Both the position numbers and the translations under genes were made by a program. Positions 18,867 through 26,423 of a stretch of 42,645 nt of DNA are shown in pieces (position 1 is the first letter of the stretch; every line of letters starts with the position of its first letter). The stretch is taken from positions 1 to 42,645 of the forward strand of contig JAIBAK010000030.1 of NCBI GenBank assembly GCA_019695215.1, given 5' to 3'. This DNA comes from Bacteroidia bacterium. Its GTDB lineage: Bacteria > Bacteroidota > Bacteroidia > UKL13-3. The notes beneath the pieces were generated by a model. That model searched no databases, was not told the DNA's origin, and saw only the letters and a list, made by a program, of their open reading frames with translations.

Positions 18867-19208
18867 TTAGTCTTTCTTCCCGCCAATCATCAGCAATTCG
18901 TTTACGATGATTTCGGTACTGTACCGTTTGTTTCCTTCTTTATCGGTGTAATTGCGGGTGCTCAATTTCCCTTCTACCGAAATCTCACTTCCTTTTTTCA
19001 GGTATTTAGCTACCACATCGGCCTGCTTGCCCCATACCACCAGGTTGTGCCACTGGGTATCGGTAATTTTTTCGCCTTCGGCATTGCGATAGGTTTCGGA
19101 AGTGGCAAGCGAAAATTTCGCCATTTTTTTGCCGCCCTTTAATTCTTTTACGTCAGGATTTTGTCCGATGTGGCCCAGGAGGCGTACACTGTTTCTTAAA
19201 TTGTTCAT
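18867..19208 (-). CDS. ssb: Single-stranded DNA-binding protein, short form without acidic C-tip
   Basis: OB-fold protein that coats single-stranded DNA during replication, repair or recombination. The 113 residues cover a complete OB domain: MNNLRNSVRLLGHIGQNPDVKEL, FSLATSETYRN, TQWHNLVVWGKQADVVAKYLKKGSEISVEGKL and STEIIVNELLMIGG. The protein ends there in KKD. The Gly/Pro-rich linker and acidic DDDIPF-type C-terminal tip used by classical SSB to recruit RecQ, PriA and others are absent. This may be a second, specialised SSB paralogue (for example for competence or recombination). It lies upstream of the GIY-YIG and recQ genes on the same strand. Confidence 0.95.
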   Translation of the reverse strand: MNNLRNSVRLLGHIGQNPDVKELKGGKKMAKFSLATSETYRNAEGEKITDTQWHNLVVWGKQADVVAKYLKKGSEISVEGKLSTRNYTDKEGNKRYSTEIIVNELLMIGGKKD

Positions 19209-19369
19209 ACGAGTTTTAATTTTTTATGTGTTATTAATTTATTTACCCGCATCAGGCTCCAAATCTCGGTGGCGCCTTCCGAACCGGCAACCTTACTGCG
19301 GCATCAACGAATTGACGATACAAAGGTGGGGCTGACTGAAAAACTTAGTCGTATAAGAAACGCATAGAA

Positions 19370-19392
19370 ACGGGTAAAATGAAATTACCCGT
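19370..19392. terminator. Possible terminator downstream of purH
   Basis: Perfect 8-bp stem ACGGGTAA (19370-19377) with TTACCCGT (19385-19392), 7-base loop, in the gap after purH on the minus strand. The T-tract is interrupted, so efficiency is doubtful. The rest of the 254-base gap shows nothing else. Confidence 0.4.
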
Positions 19393-19462
19393 GTACAAAC
19401 GGATAATTAAACTTTTCTTCGAAGCAGGAGAAAGGAGTTTTTAGCAATGAAACAGGATGATT

Positions 19463-20986
19463 CTAATGCTTAAAATGCCTGATTCCGGTAAACACCATGG
19501 CGAGCCCGTTGGCATTGCAATAATCAATGCTCAGCTGATCTTTGATAGAACCTCCGGGTTGCGTAATGGCCGTAATGCCGGCCTTGTGGGCTACCTCTAC
19601 ACAATCGGGGAAAGGAAAAAAAGCATCGGAAGCCATCACGGCACCATGCAAATCCAATCCGAATTCACCGGCTTTATTAATGGCGTGGTGCAGGGCATCA
19701 ATGCGCGAAGTGTGTCCGCAACCAATACCCACCAATTGCCCGTTTTTAGCCAGCACAATGGTGTTTGATTTGGCATGTTTAACAATACGAACGGCAAAAA
19801 GCATATCGGCTGTTTCCTGTACAGTAGCGTTTTTTTGTGTAGCAGGTTTCAGCATGTCGGCTGTTTCGCTCACTTCGTCTTTATCCTGCACCAGCACTCC
19901 GTTCAGCAGCGATTTGTACTGAAGTTTACTTTTAGCATATGGTTTTTGCACCAGTAAAATGCGGTTCTTTTTACTTTTCAGAATTTCAAGCGCACCGTCA
20001 TCATATCCCGGAGCCAGCAACACTTCAAAAAACAAACTATCCATTTCCTGTGCAGTTTCTTTATCGATGTTGCGGTTGCAGGTAATCACTCCGCCAAAGG
20101 CCGAAACGGGGTCACCGGCCAGTGCATCTTTCCATGCCTGCTTCAGCGTATCGCGCTGGGCAAGTCCGCAGGGGTTGGTATGTTTAATAATGGCAAAAGC
20201 CGGTTGCGTAAACTCGGCTACCAGTTCCGAAGCGGCATCGGCATCTACCAGATTATTGTACGAAAGTTCTTTGCCGTGCAGCTGAGAAAACACTTCATTC
20301 ATTTCTCCGAAAAACACTGCCTGCTGATGCGGATTTTCGCCATAGCGCAGCGTGGTTCCGTTGAGGTAACTTTGTTTGAACTCGTGTTTACTTCCGCCAT
20401 TAAACCAGTTGAAAATACGGGTATCATAATGCGAAGTAATATTGAAAGCCTTCGCAGCAAATTGTTTTCTGTCGGGTTTATCACTGAAACCGTTTTTTGT
20501 GTTCAGCAGGTTTAACAAATCAGTATAACTGCTTTTGTGAGCCACAATCAGCGTATCGGCAAAGTTTTTAGCCGCAGCTCTTATTAGCGATACTCCTCCA
20601 ATATCTATTTTTTCAATGATGGTTTGTTCATCAGAGGTATTTTTTACGGTTTCTTCAAACGGGTACAAGTCTACAATTACCAGATCAAGCATCGGAATTT
20701 CGTATTGCGCAGCTTCCTGCATATCCTGTGCATTTTCTCTGCGGGCCAGTATGCCGCCAAATACTTTAGGGTGGAGGGTTTTTACACGTCCTCCCAAAAT
20801 AGAAGGATATCCGGTAACTTTTTCTACAGCCACCACCGGAATGCCGAGTTGTTCAATAAAATCCTGTGTGCCTCCGGTAGAGTGAATGATTACCCCCAGC
20901 TCGTGCAGCCTGCGCACCACGGGTTCCAGTCCATCTTTATAAAATACAGAAATTAATGCGTTGCTAATTTTTTTGGCCTGGCTCAT
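19463..20986 (-). CDS. purH: Bifunctional AICAR formyltransferase / IMP cyclohydrolase
   Basis: Catalyses the last two steps of de novo IMP synthesis in the cytoplasm: formyl transfer from 10-formyl-THF to AICAR, then ring closure of FAICAR. An upstream TTG could extend the frame to 20992, but the ATG at 20986 (MSQAKKISNALISVFYKDG) is the natural start; 507 residues, close to the usual 510-530. The N-terminal cyclohydrolase domain shows HSTGGT, VTGYPSILGGRVKTLHPKVFGGIL and DLVIVDLYPF. The C-terminal transformylase domain shows ATLRYGENPHQ-type NGTTLRYGENPHQ, IIKHTNPCGLA (catalytic Lys-His), SAFGGV and the closing GITAITQPGGSIKDQ. A TAGTTTTG box at 21007 precedes it. No other purine gene is adjacent. 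Confidence 0.97.
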   Translation of the reverse strand: MSQAKKISNALISVFYKDGLEPVVRRLHELGVIIHSTGGTQDFIEQLGIPVVAVEKVTGYPSILGGRVKTLHPKVFGGILARRENAQDMQEAAQYEIPMLDLVIVDLYPFEETVKNTSDEQTIIEKIDIGGVSLIRAAAKNFADTLIVAHKSSYTDLLNLLNTKNGFSDKPDRKQFAAKAFNITSHYDTRIFNWFNGGSKHEFKQSYLNGTTLRYGENPHQQAVFFGEMNEVFSQLHGKELSYNNLVDADAASELVAEFTQPAFAIIKHTNPCGLAQRDTLKQAWKDALAGDPVSAFGGVITCNRNIDKETAQEMDSLFFEVLLAPGYDDGALEILKSKKNRILLVQKPYAKSKLQYKSLLNGVLVQDKDEVSETADMLKPATQKNATVQETADMLFAVRIVKHAKSNTIVLAKNGQLVGIGCGHTSRIDALHHAINKAGEFGLDLHGAVMASDAFFPFPDCVEVAHKAGITAITQPGGSIKDQLSIDYCNANGLAMVFTGIRHFKH

Positions 20987-21006
20987 ATGCAAATTTTAAT
21001 GAGCCG

Positions 21007-21014
21007 CAAAACTA
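21007..21014 (-). promoter_or_regulatory. -7 promoter box of purH
   Basis: Reverse strand TAGTTTTG, a perfect TAnnTTTG match, 20 bases before the purH ATG. Confidence 0.45.
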
Positions 21015-21053
21015 CTTCATTGGCCGCTGTTGCGAGGAAGATTTTTTCAGAAC

Positions 21054-21593
21054 TTATTCACCTTTTCCCTCGGCTACTGTTTTCAGTTTTTGCAAACTCA
21101 CTTGCATATCAGAGCCCTGACGCTCGGTAACTGATTTAAGGGAAAAACGTGCAAATGAATTGTAACCCACATCGCCCGAATCGACCCAGGTAACCTGCGT
21201 GGCGTTTCCCACAGCTTTTACCAGAATATCCCCGTCAGTACTAAACTCGCCATCGGCTGTGGTTATTTCATAGCGGATTCCTTTATTTATCTGTGATGAT
21301 TTTATTTTAAACGTAATATCTACCAGCGGGCCTTTCATTACAATGGCCGAATTTTCTCCGGCAATAGGGCCTGAAAAAATATACTTATAATTGGTATCGG
21401 GCGACTGCCAGCTCATCCATTTATTCCATTTGGCTGGGGTATTGATATAAGTAAATACACTATCGACCGGAGCCTGAATGGTAACCGTTTTTGAAACAAC
21501 AAATTGATTTTCAAAAAGCAGAGAAACCAAAAAAACAGCCAATATAAAAAGGGCGATACCGATAAATGTGTTGCGAATGCGGGTAATAATCAT
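21054..21593 (-). CDS. Membrane-anchored SRPBCC (polyketide cyclase-like) protein
   Basis: A 179-residue protein with one N-terminal transmembrane helix (about residues 9-27, FIGIALFILAVFLVSLLF) and a C-terminal START/SRPBCC-type domain. Seen: TVTIQAPVDSVFTYINTPAKWNKWMSW, the standard 'I.AP...V...I.....W..W..W' opening of the family, followed by GPIAGENSAIVMKG and a WVDSGDVGYN strand. The family forms a deep hydrophobic pocket that binds lipids or small ligands; the ligand here is unknown. It is expected to face the periplasm. It lies 20 bases after the probable outer-membrane protein gene and may be cotranscribed, but a TAGTTTTG box in the gap suggests an additional own promoter with an almost absent leader. 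Confidence 0.85.
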   Translation of the reverse strand: MIITRIRNTFIGIALFILAVFLVSLLFENQFVVSKTVTIQAPVDSVFTYINTPAKWNKWMSWQSPDTNYKYIFSGPIAGENSAIVMKGPLVDITFKIKSSQINKGIRYEITTADGEFSTDGDILVKAVGNATQVTWVDSGDVGYNSFARFSLKSVTERQGSDMQVSLQKLKTVAEGKGE

Positions 21594-21601
21594 AACAGGA
21601 G

Positions 21602-21609
21602 CAAAACTA
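21602..21609 (-). promoter_or_regulatory. -7 promoter box of the SRPBCC gene
   Basis: Reverse strand TAGTTTTG, perfect match, eight bases before the ATG at 21593. A transcript from it would have a leader of only a few bases. Confidence 0.4.
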
Positions 21610-21613
21610 CGCG

Positions 21614-22585
21614 TTATTTGGAAAAGCCCAAGCCAATGGTTTGCATCAGATACCCGCCTTTGCCTTCTATTCCGGGCCGCATCCCCACCTCGAGCCGGTA
21701 GGATATATTAAGTCGCGGAAAATCAACACAACCTGTTTTTTCAAAAATAATCCGGGCTCCCAGATTCTGAGTTTTAAATCCACCTGTCCCGGTAACATTG
21801 TAGGGTACCCCGTTATAAAGTATCTGATCCAAGGCGATGGTGGGGCAATACAACACATCGAGGTACACATTGCGGATAAATGAAATTTCTTCCTCTTCTC
21901 CTTTGGCCGAAGTATAAAATACGCGCAGCAGTTTTGAAACCGAAATTCCTCCGTAAAATCCATTTGCCCGGCACACCGTATAAACATCTGCCGTATCCGG
22001 AAAAGTGAAAGGGACACCCGTTCCGGCCGGTTCTCCGGCAAGGCCACCCTTGGCCGAGGTTTGGTCTATGGTTTGGCTCCAGCTATAAATCCCCGCTCTT
22101 AATCCAACCATAACACGGGCGGGCAGGTATTGCGGGGTAAAGGTGTACATAGTGTCCTTTTCAATGGGGTCAACATAAAATTCAGTTCCCGGCCAGGCAA
22201 ATACCCTTGCTTTAGCGTAACCGGTGTAGTTAAAAAATAATCCGAATCCTGCCTCATACTGAAAAAAAAGTTTGGTAGCATTTTGCGAAGAAACAACTCC
22301 TTTGGTGGCATTGTAGTGGTTTAAATCAAAAAGCGATTGCTTAAACGAACCCTGCAGCGATAAAACCCGGGGCAACAATACTTCGGCCTTTGCCCCCATA
22401 CCAAAATTAAGTGAATTGGCCTGATTGTACTCGAGGTAATATGGTTGTGCATGTAAAATTATTGTGGTGCCGTCCGGGTCCCATGTCAAAGAAGAGTCTT
22501 CCTCTTGGGTATTTTGGGCAGCGGCAAAAAAAGTACATAACAGCAACAACACTAAATAAAGGAAGCGGAGCGGGTGTAGGGGCAT
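21614..22585 (-). CDS. Probable outer-membrane beta-barrel protein
   Basis: No named family. The frame opens at 22624, but the ATG at 22585 gives a proper signal peptide (MPLHPLRFLYLVLLLLCTFF, cleavage after AAA before QNTQ), leaving 323 residues. The mature protein shows the alternating hydrophobic/polar strand pattern of a barrel: YYLEYNQANSLNFGMGAKAEV, LFFQYEAGFGLFFNYTGYAKARVF, ARVMVGLRAGIYSW, NGFYGGISVSKLLRVFY and a closing LNISYRLEVGMRPGI ... LMQTIGLGFSK ending near an aromatic. It resembles exported 'outer membrane beta-barrel' proteins of Bacteroidota in general. Substrate or partner unknown. It may head a transcript with the SRPBCC gene. Confidence 0.7.
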   Translation of the reverse strand: MPLHPLRFLYLVLLLLCTFFAAAQNTQEEDSSLTWDPDGTTIILHAQPYYLEYNQANSLNFGMGAKAEVLLPRVLSLQGSFKQSLFDLNHYNATKGVVSSQNATKLFFQYEAGFGLFFNYTGYAKARVFAWPGTEFYVDPIEKDTMYTFTPQYLPARVMVGLRAGIYSWSQTIDQTSAKGGLAGEPAGTGVPFTFPDTADVYTVCRANGFYGGISVSKLLRVFYTSAKGEEEEISFIRNVYLDVLYCPTIALDQILYNGVPYNVTGTGGFKTQNLGARIIFEKTGCVDFPRLNISYRLEVGMRPGIEGKGGYLMQTIGLGFSK

Positions 22586-22632
22586 TTTGAGTTTCTTGTA
22601 ATAATTGCGGTGAAAATAATGCATTATTGCGT

Positions 22633-23988
22633 ATGCAACAAATATCTATGATGGCAAGGTGTAAATGTTTGTTTTCCTTTTGTTTTCTTCTTGTATTGAT
22701 TTCCGGGGTACAAGGTCAGGACCACGAGGCGAAAGCCGTTAAGGTGGTCGACTTTCTGGTGAAGCACCGTTTTGACTCGGTTTATTCCATGTTTTCGGAT
22801 GAGGTGAAGGAAGGTTTTTCGCTGAACAACCTCACCCTTACCTGGAGTGAATTTGAAAGGCAGGGTGGTGGTTTAATTAAACACGGATACCCGCGCATGG
22901 ACTACCTGATGGGAAACGAAGTATGGCTTACCGAAATTAATTTTACCAAGGTAACCTATGATTTGGTATTGAGATTTGACGGCACCGAACAACTTTCGGG
23001 CTTTCGTATTTCCCTGCCGGCTGCAAAATGCAATTATCGTGACCCCGAGTATGCAAAGGGCGCTTTTTCTTATAAAGAAATTAAAACCTTTGTGGTATGC
23101 GGCAGCTATAAACTGCCCGCCATACTCACCCTTCCGGTAACCGCAGTAAAAGTTCCGGTGGTGGTAATGGTTCACGGTTCGGGGCCAAATGATATGGATG
23201 AAACAGCGGGTAATTATAAAACATTTCGCGATATGGCGCTGGGTTTGGCTGCAAACGGAATTGCCTCGCTGCGGTACGAAAAACGTTCGCGTGTGTACGG
23301 AAATAAAATGGCAGCCGATATGGAAAATTTTACTGTAAAAGAAGAGGTGACAGACGATGCCCTTGCTGCCGTTAAACAAGTTTCAGTTATTCAGGAAATT
23401 GATGCAGAAAAGATTTTTTTAATGGGGCACAGTTTGGGTGCTTTACTGGCTCCGCGTATTGCTGCGCAAACCAATTTGCTGCATGGAATAATTATGCTGG
23501 CCGCAAATGCCCAACCGCTGCAAAATGTGGTGCTGGAACAATATGAATACCTCACCGCCCTCGATACTACAGCCACTGAACAGGAGAAAAAAGAATTTCT
23601 GGAAGAAACCCGTACCAAAATAAATCAGTTAAACGATACAGCTTCCGTTAGAAATATGAAGGCTGAAGATTTGTTATTAGGGCTCCCGGCAACCTACTGG
23701 TTAGATTTAATTAACTACCACCCGACCGAAGTAGCAAAAAAACTCTCGGTACGCCTGCTTATTGTGCAGGGCGGCAAAGACTATCAGGTTACTCCTAAAG
23801 AATATGCACTTTGGCAAAAAGCCCTGAAGAAAAAGAAACACACCGCCTTTATATTTTTTCCTGAGTTGAATCACCTGATGGTGCCTTCGGTGGGCAAGCC
23901 CGCACCCGCTCAATACACCCAAACCAAAGGGAATGTTCCGGAGGAATTAGTAAAGCAATTAGTGAGCTGGATAAATTCGAAAAATTAA
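22633..23988 (+). CDS. Exported alpha/beta hydrolase with DUF3887-like N-domain
   Basis: Serine hydrolase of 451 residues. The frame can be extended to a TTG at 22627, but ATG 22633 (or 22648) precedes the signal peptide (CLFSFCFLLVLISGVQG, cleavage before QDHE). Residues about 30-130 resemble the DUF3887 domain common in front of such hydrolases (VVDFLVKHRFDSVYSMFSDEVK). The hydrolase domain shows VMVHGSGPNDMDE (oxyanion region), SLRYEKRSR, the nucleophile elbow MGHSLGALLAP, and the acid and base in VQGGKDYQV and PELNHLM. Substrate unknown; related proteins act as esterases or peptidase-like enzymes. Three bases separate its stop from the convergent receiver gene. Confidence 0.88.
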   Translation: MQQISMMARCKCLFSFCFLLVLISGVQGQDHEAKAVKVVDFLVKHRFDSVYSMFSDEVKEGFSLNNLTLTWSEFERQGGGLIKHGYPRMDYLMGNEVWLTEINFTKVTYDLVLRFDGTEQLSGFRISLPAAKCNYRDPEYAKGAFSYKEIKTFVVCGSYKLPAILTLPVTAVKVPVVVMVHGSGPNDMDETAGNYKTFRDMALGLAANGIASLRYEKRSRVYGNKMAADMENFTVKEEVTDDALAAVKQVSVIQEIDAEKIFLMGHSLGALLAPRIAAQTNLLHGIIMLAANAQPLQNVVLEQYEYLTALDTTATEQEKKEFLEETRTKINQLNDTASVRNMKAEDLLLGLPATYWLDLINYHPTEVAKKLSVRLLIVQGGKDYQVTPKEYALWQKALKKKKHTAFIFFPELNHLMVPSVGKPAPAQYTQTKGNVPEELVKQLVSWINSKN

Positions 23989-23991
23989 AAA

Positions 23992-24459
23992 TCAGGAGAG
24001 CAGTTTTTGCCTTAGTAAAAACTCAAGCTGCTCGTTTACTCTGAGTAGCTGAGAAATTAAGTCCTTGTTTTGCTCCCTGAGCGAGAACACTTCATAGCCG
24101 TTTCTGAAAACAGCTCTTAATTGTTGTTCGTCCCAGGGTTTGGTGAGGTAATAAAAAATTTGCCCATTGTTAATGGCATCCACCACTGCTTCAATATCGG
24201 TGTAGCCGGTGAGCAAAATACGGATGGGATTGGGGAAATCCGGTATAATAGATTCTAAGAATTCAACTCCGGTAACCCCGGGCATACGCTGGTCGGTAAC
24301 CAAAATTTGAATAGGCACCTGTTCTAAAATTGCCCTGCCTTCCTGTGCCGAAAGGGCAATATGCACATCAAAATCCCTTCTGAAAACAGCTTTAAATGAA
24401 TTCAGATTATTAATTTCGTCATCCACGTAAAGGATGCTGATCTTGTTGTTTTCAGCCAT
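23992..24459 (-). CDS. Single-domain response regulator with C-terminal coiled coil
   Basis: CheY-like receiver (about residues 7-125) with a C-terminal helix (LREQNKDLISQLLRVNEQLEFLLRQ) and no output domain. Phosphorylation residues: acidic pair DD(13-14), acceptor Asp56 in VTDQRMPG, Thr in ILLTGYTD and Lys in YYLTKPWDE. It is a close paralogue of the receiver of the 28608 protein, sharing LY(V/L)DDE..NL.SFKA, DQRMP..TGVEF and RIL.TGYTDI with the acceptor Asp at the same position, but it lacks the kinase part. It diverges from the ThiF-like operon and could serve as phosphate sink or adaptor of that system. A TATTTTTG promoter lies upstream. Confidence 0.92.
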   Translation of the reverse strand: MAENNKISILYVDDEINNLNSFKAVFRRDFDVHIALSAQEGRAILEQVPIQILVTDQRMPGVTGVEFLESIIPDFPNPIRILLTGYTDIEAVVDAINNGQIFYYLTKPWDEQQLRAVFRNGYEVFSLREQNKDLISQLLRVNEQLEFLLRQKLLS

Positions 24460-24476
24460 TTAATTCAATTGTTATC

Positions 24477-24511
24477 CAAAAATAACCATACAGACCCTGA
24501 TAAACGACAAA
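24477..24511 (-). promoter_or_regulatory. Promoter of the lone response regulator
   Basis: Reverse strand TTTG (24508-24511), 23-base spacer, TATTTTTG (24477-24484), 17 bases before the ATG at 24459. It faces away from the ThiF gene, whose own best box is an imperfect TAAATTTA just before its ATG. Confidence 0.5.
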
Positions 24512-24574
24512 ATTCACCATTATTTTTAAATAATTCATCGAATAATTATAAATTGCTTTCTAAATTTACTAATC

Positions 24575-25687
24575 ATGCCTGCCCTTTCTCCAATTGAACT
24601 GTTACTTACACCCCGTAACCGAAATGATTTTTCGTGGAAGGTTTCCGTTTTTAATCTTCAGGAAACAGCTGACCGTGAAAATCTTGAAATTTTATTAGCC
24701 GAAAAGCCCGATTGTATTCGTATTGACACCTTAAAGCAGCAACTGGCCGAACTGGCTAAAATAAGAAACGCACATAAGAAGCTAACTCCCGAAGAAACCG
24801 ATGAATGGATTACTTCTTTTTTAAACGGCAGGTCTATGGCTACGTACGGAGTATGGGTTTACTACCCCTGGAGCAACAGCCTTGTTCATACATTGGGTAA
24901 AGAAGAGTTTTTGGAAGTGCGCACCAGCCGTAATCTGTACAAAATAACACACGAAGAGCAGCAACTGTTATCAACTAAGTGCATAGCCATTATTGGCCTT
25001 TCTGTTGGTAAGTCCATAGCTTTGGCTTTGGCAACCGAGCGCATTTGCGGAAAGATGAAACTGGCCGACTTCGACACACTTGACCTGAGTAATTTAAACA
25101 GGCTGAACGCGGGCATTCAGGATATAGGATTGCCCAAAACCATTATTGCCGCCCGCGAAATTGCCGAACTTGACCCCTACTTAGAAGTAGAACTTTTTGA
25201 GGATGGACTTACAGCCGAAAACACTGATTTGTTTTTTGGCGGGTCGGTAAAACCGGATATTTTAATTGAAGAGTGCGATAGTCTGGATATAAAAGTAATG
25301 GCCCGGTATAAGGCCCGCGAATTGGGTATTCCGGTAATCATGGATACCAACGACCGTGGTATGCTCGATATTGAACGGTTTGATCAGGAACCTGAGCGGC
25401 CCGTGTTACACGGACTCGTGGAAGGAATAAATCCCGAAAACCTCACCGCACTCACCCAATCCGAAAAGCTGAATGTTGTGCTCAAAATGATAAACAGCGA
25501 ACAGATCTCTGACAGGTTAAAACGCACCATGAGTGAAGTGGGGCGTACCGTAGTTTCCTGGCCCCAGCTGGCATCGGCTGTTTATTTGGGTGGAGCGTTG
25601 GGGGCTCACTGCAGCAGAAAAATATTATTAAACGAACATTTGCCCTCGGGCAGATTTTATATTGATTTAGATGAACTGATAAACTAA
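24575..25687 (+). CDS. ThiF/E1-like adenylating protein
   Basis: A 370-residue cytoplasmic protein with a C-terminal ThiF/MoeB/E1-type nucleotide-binding domain. Seen: CIAIIGLSVGKSIALALA (residues 136-152, Rossmann-like loop, a variant of GxGxxG), then KLADFDTLDLSNLNRLN with Asp165 and the conserved NLNR at 173-176, then KTIIAAREIAELDPYLEVE, all in E1 order. Residues 1-130 form an additional helical N-domain of unknown role. There is no Cys-x-x-Cys zinc site and no obvious catalytic Cys, so sulfur or ubiquitin-like transfer is less likely than simple adenylation of a carboxylate. It heads a five-gene run with an acyltransferase-like protein and sensor kinases. Its TAA is followed in the same frame by the next gene. 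Confidence 0.85.
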   Translation: MPALSPIELLLTPRNRNDFSWKVSVFNLQETADRENLEILLAEKPDCIRIDTLKQQLAELAKIRNAHKKLTPEETDEWITSFLNGRSMATYGVWVYYPWSNSLVHTLGKEEFLEVRTSRNLYKITHEEQQLLSTKCIAIIGLSVGKSIALALATERICGKMKLADFDTLDLSNLNRLNAGIQDIGLPKTIIAAREIAELDPYLEVELFEDGLTAENTDLFFGGSVKPDILIEECDSLDIKVMARYKARELGIPVIMDTNDRGMLDIERFDQEPERPVLHGLVEGINPENLTALTQSEKLNVVLKMINSEQISDRLKRTMSEVGRTVVSWPQLASAVYLGGALGAHCSRKILLNEHLPSGRFYIDLDELIN

Positions 25688-25735
25688 GGCAGCACACTGA
25701 AAACAGAAATTGTTAGCATAAGGGTATTTCGGGCA

Positions 25736-26416
25736 GTGGAAGACAACGCTTCCTGTTTGCGATTTGCCGAAGGGCATTCAAACGTGTTGCGCGATTATGG
25801 TGTCACCAAAGTAACCTCTGCCAAAAACGACTGGATCAACAATCCCGATGTGTACGTAGTGATTGTAGAGTCGCCTGACGGAAAAATTACTTATGGTGGC
25901 GAACGGATTCATGTAGCCAACGGAGTAAATCCGTTACCAATTGAAACAGCCATAGGAGTGGTAGATGCAGGTATTTATGATTTAGTGGCAAAGTATGTTC
26001 CGGGCCGAACCGGAGAATTGTGCGGACTATGGAATTCTAAAGCCATAGCCGGCCATGGCATTAGTGTGCTTCTTAGTAAAATTGGGGTGGCCCTGTCCAG
26101 GCGCCTGCAATTAGGAAGCTTATTTGTGCTGTGTGCCCCCTACACGGTAGCCATGACCCAAATGTGCGGATTTGAAATTGAAACCTCCATCGGTAATCAG
26201 GGAACTTTTTATTACCCCAAACTTGATTTAATTGCCACCTCATTAATGATAAAAGATGTGGCAAATATCCCCACTGCCGACCCCGAAATTAAAAACGAAA
26301 TTCTATCTTATTCCTCCTCCGGAAAACTGCACACCCGCGAGAAAGGGCCCAAAGGCGAACTTGATGTGGAACTAAATTTAATAATTCAAAAAAATGTAAA
26401 TGTAAATAATAGCTAA
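25736..26416 (+). CDS. GNAT / N-acyl amino acid synthase-like acyltransferase, start unresolved
   Basis: A 226-residue or longer protein that reads like a GNAT-fold acyltransferase of the FeeM/autoinducer-synthase type: DVYVVIVESPDGKITYGGERIH (two strands), PLPIETAIG, GELCGLWNSKAIAGHGISVLLSKIG (acyl-CoA or acyl-ACP loop region and helix), LGSLFVLCAPYTVAMTQMCGFEIET. The family call is inference. GTG 25736 is the first conventional start, but the frame is open back to the ThiF stop, and the intervening codons (TEIVSIRVFRAVEDN) look like the first strand of the domain. Possible starts are CTG 25697, ATT 25709 or ATA 25718. The first in-frame ATG lies deep inside the domain. The kinase gene starts eight bases after its stop. 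Confidence 0.6.
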   Translation: MEDNASCLRFAEGHSNVLRDYGVTKVTSAKNDWINNPDVYVVIVESPDGKITYGGERIHVANGVNPLPIETAIGVVDAGIYDLVAKYVPGRTGELCGLWNSKAIAGHGISVLLSKIGVALSRRLQLGSLFVLCAPYTVAMTQMCGFEIETSIGNQGTFYYPKLDLIATSLMIKDVANIPTADPEIKNEILSYSSSGKLHTREKGPKGELDVELNLIIQKNVNVNNS

Positions 26417-26423
26417 ACCCGTT

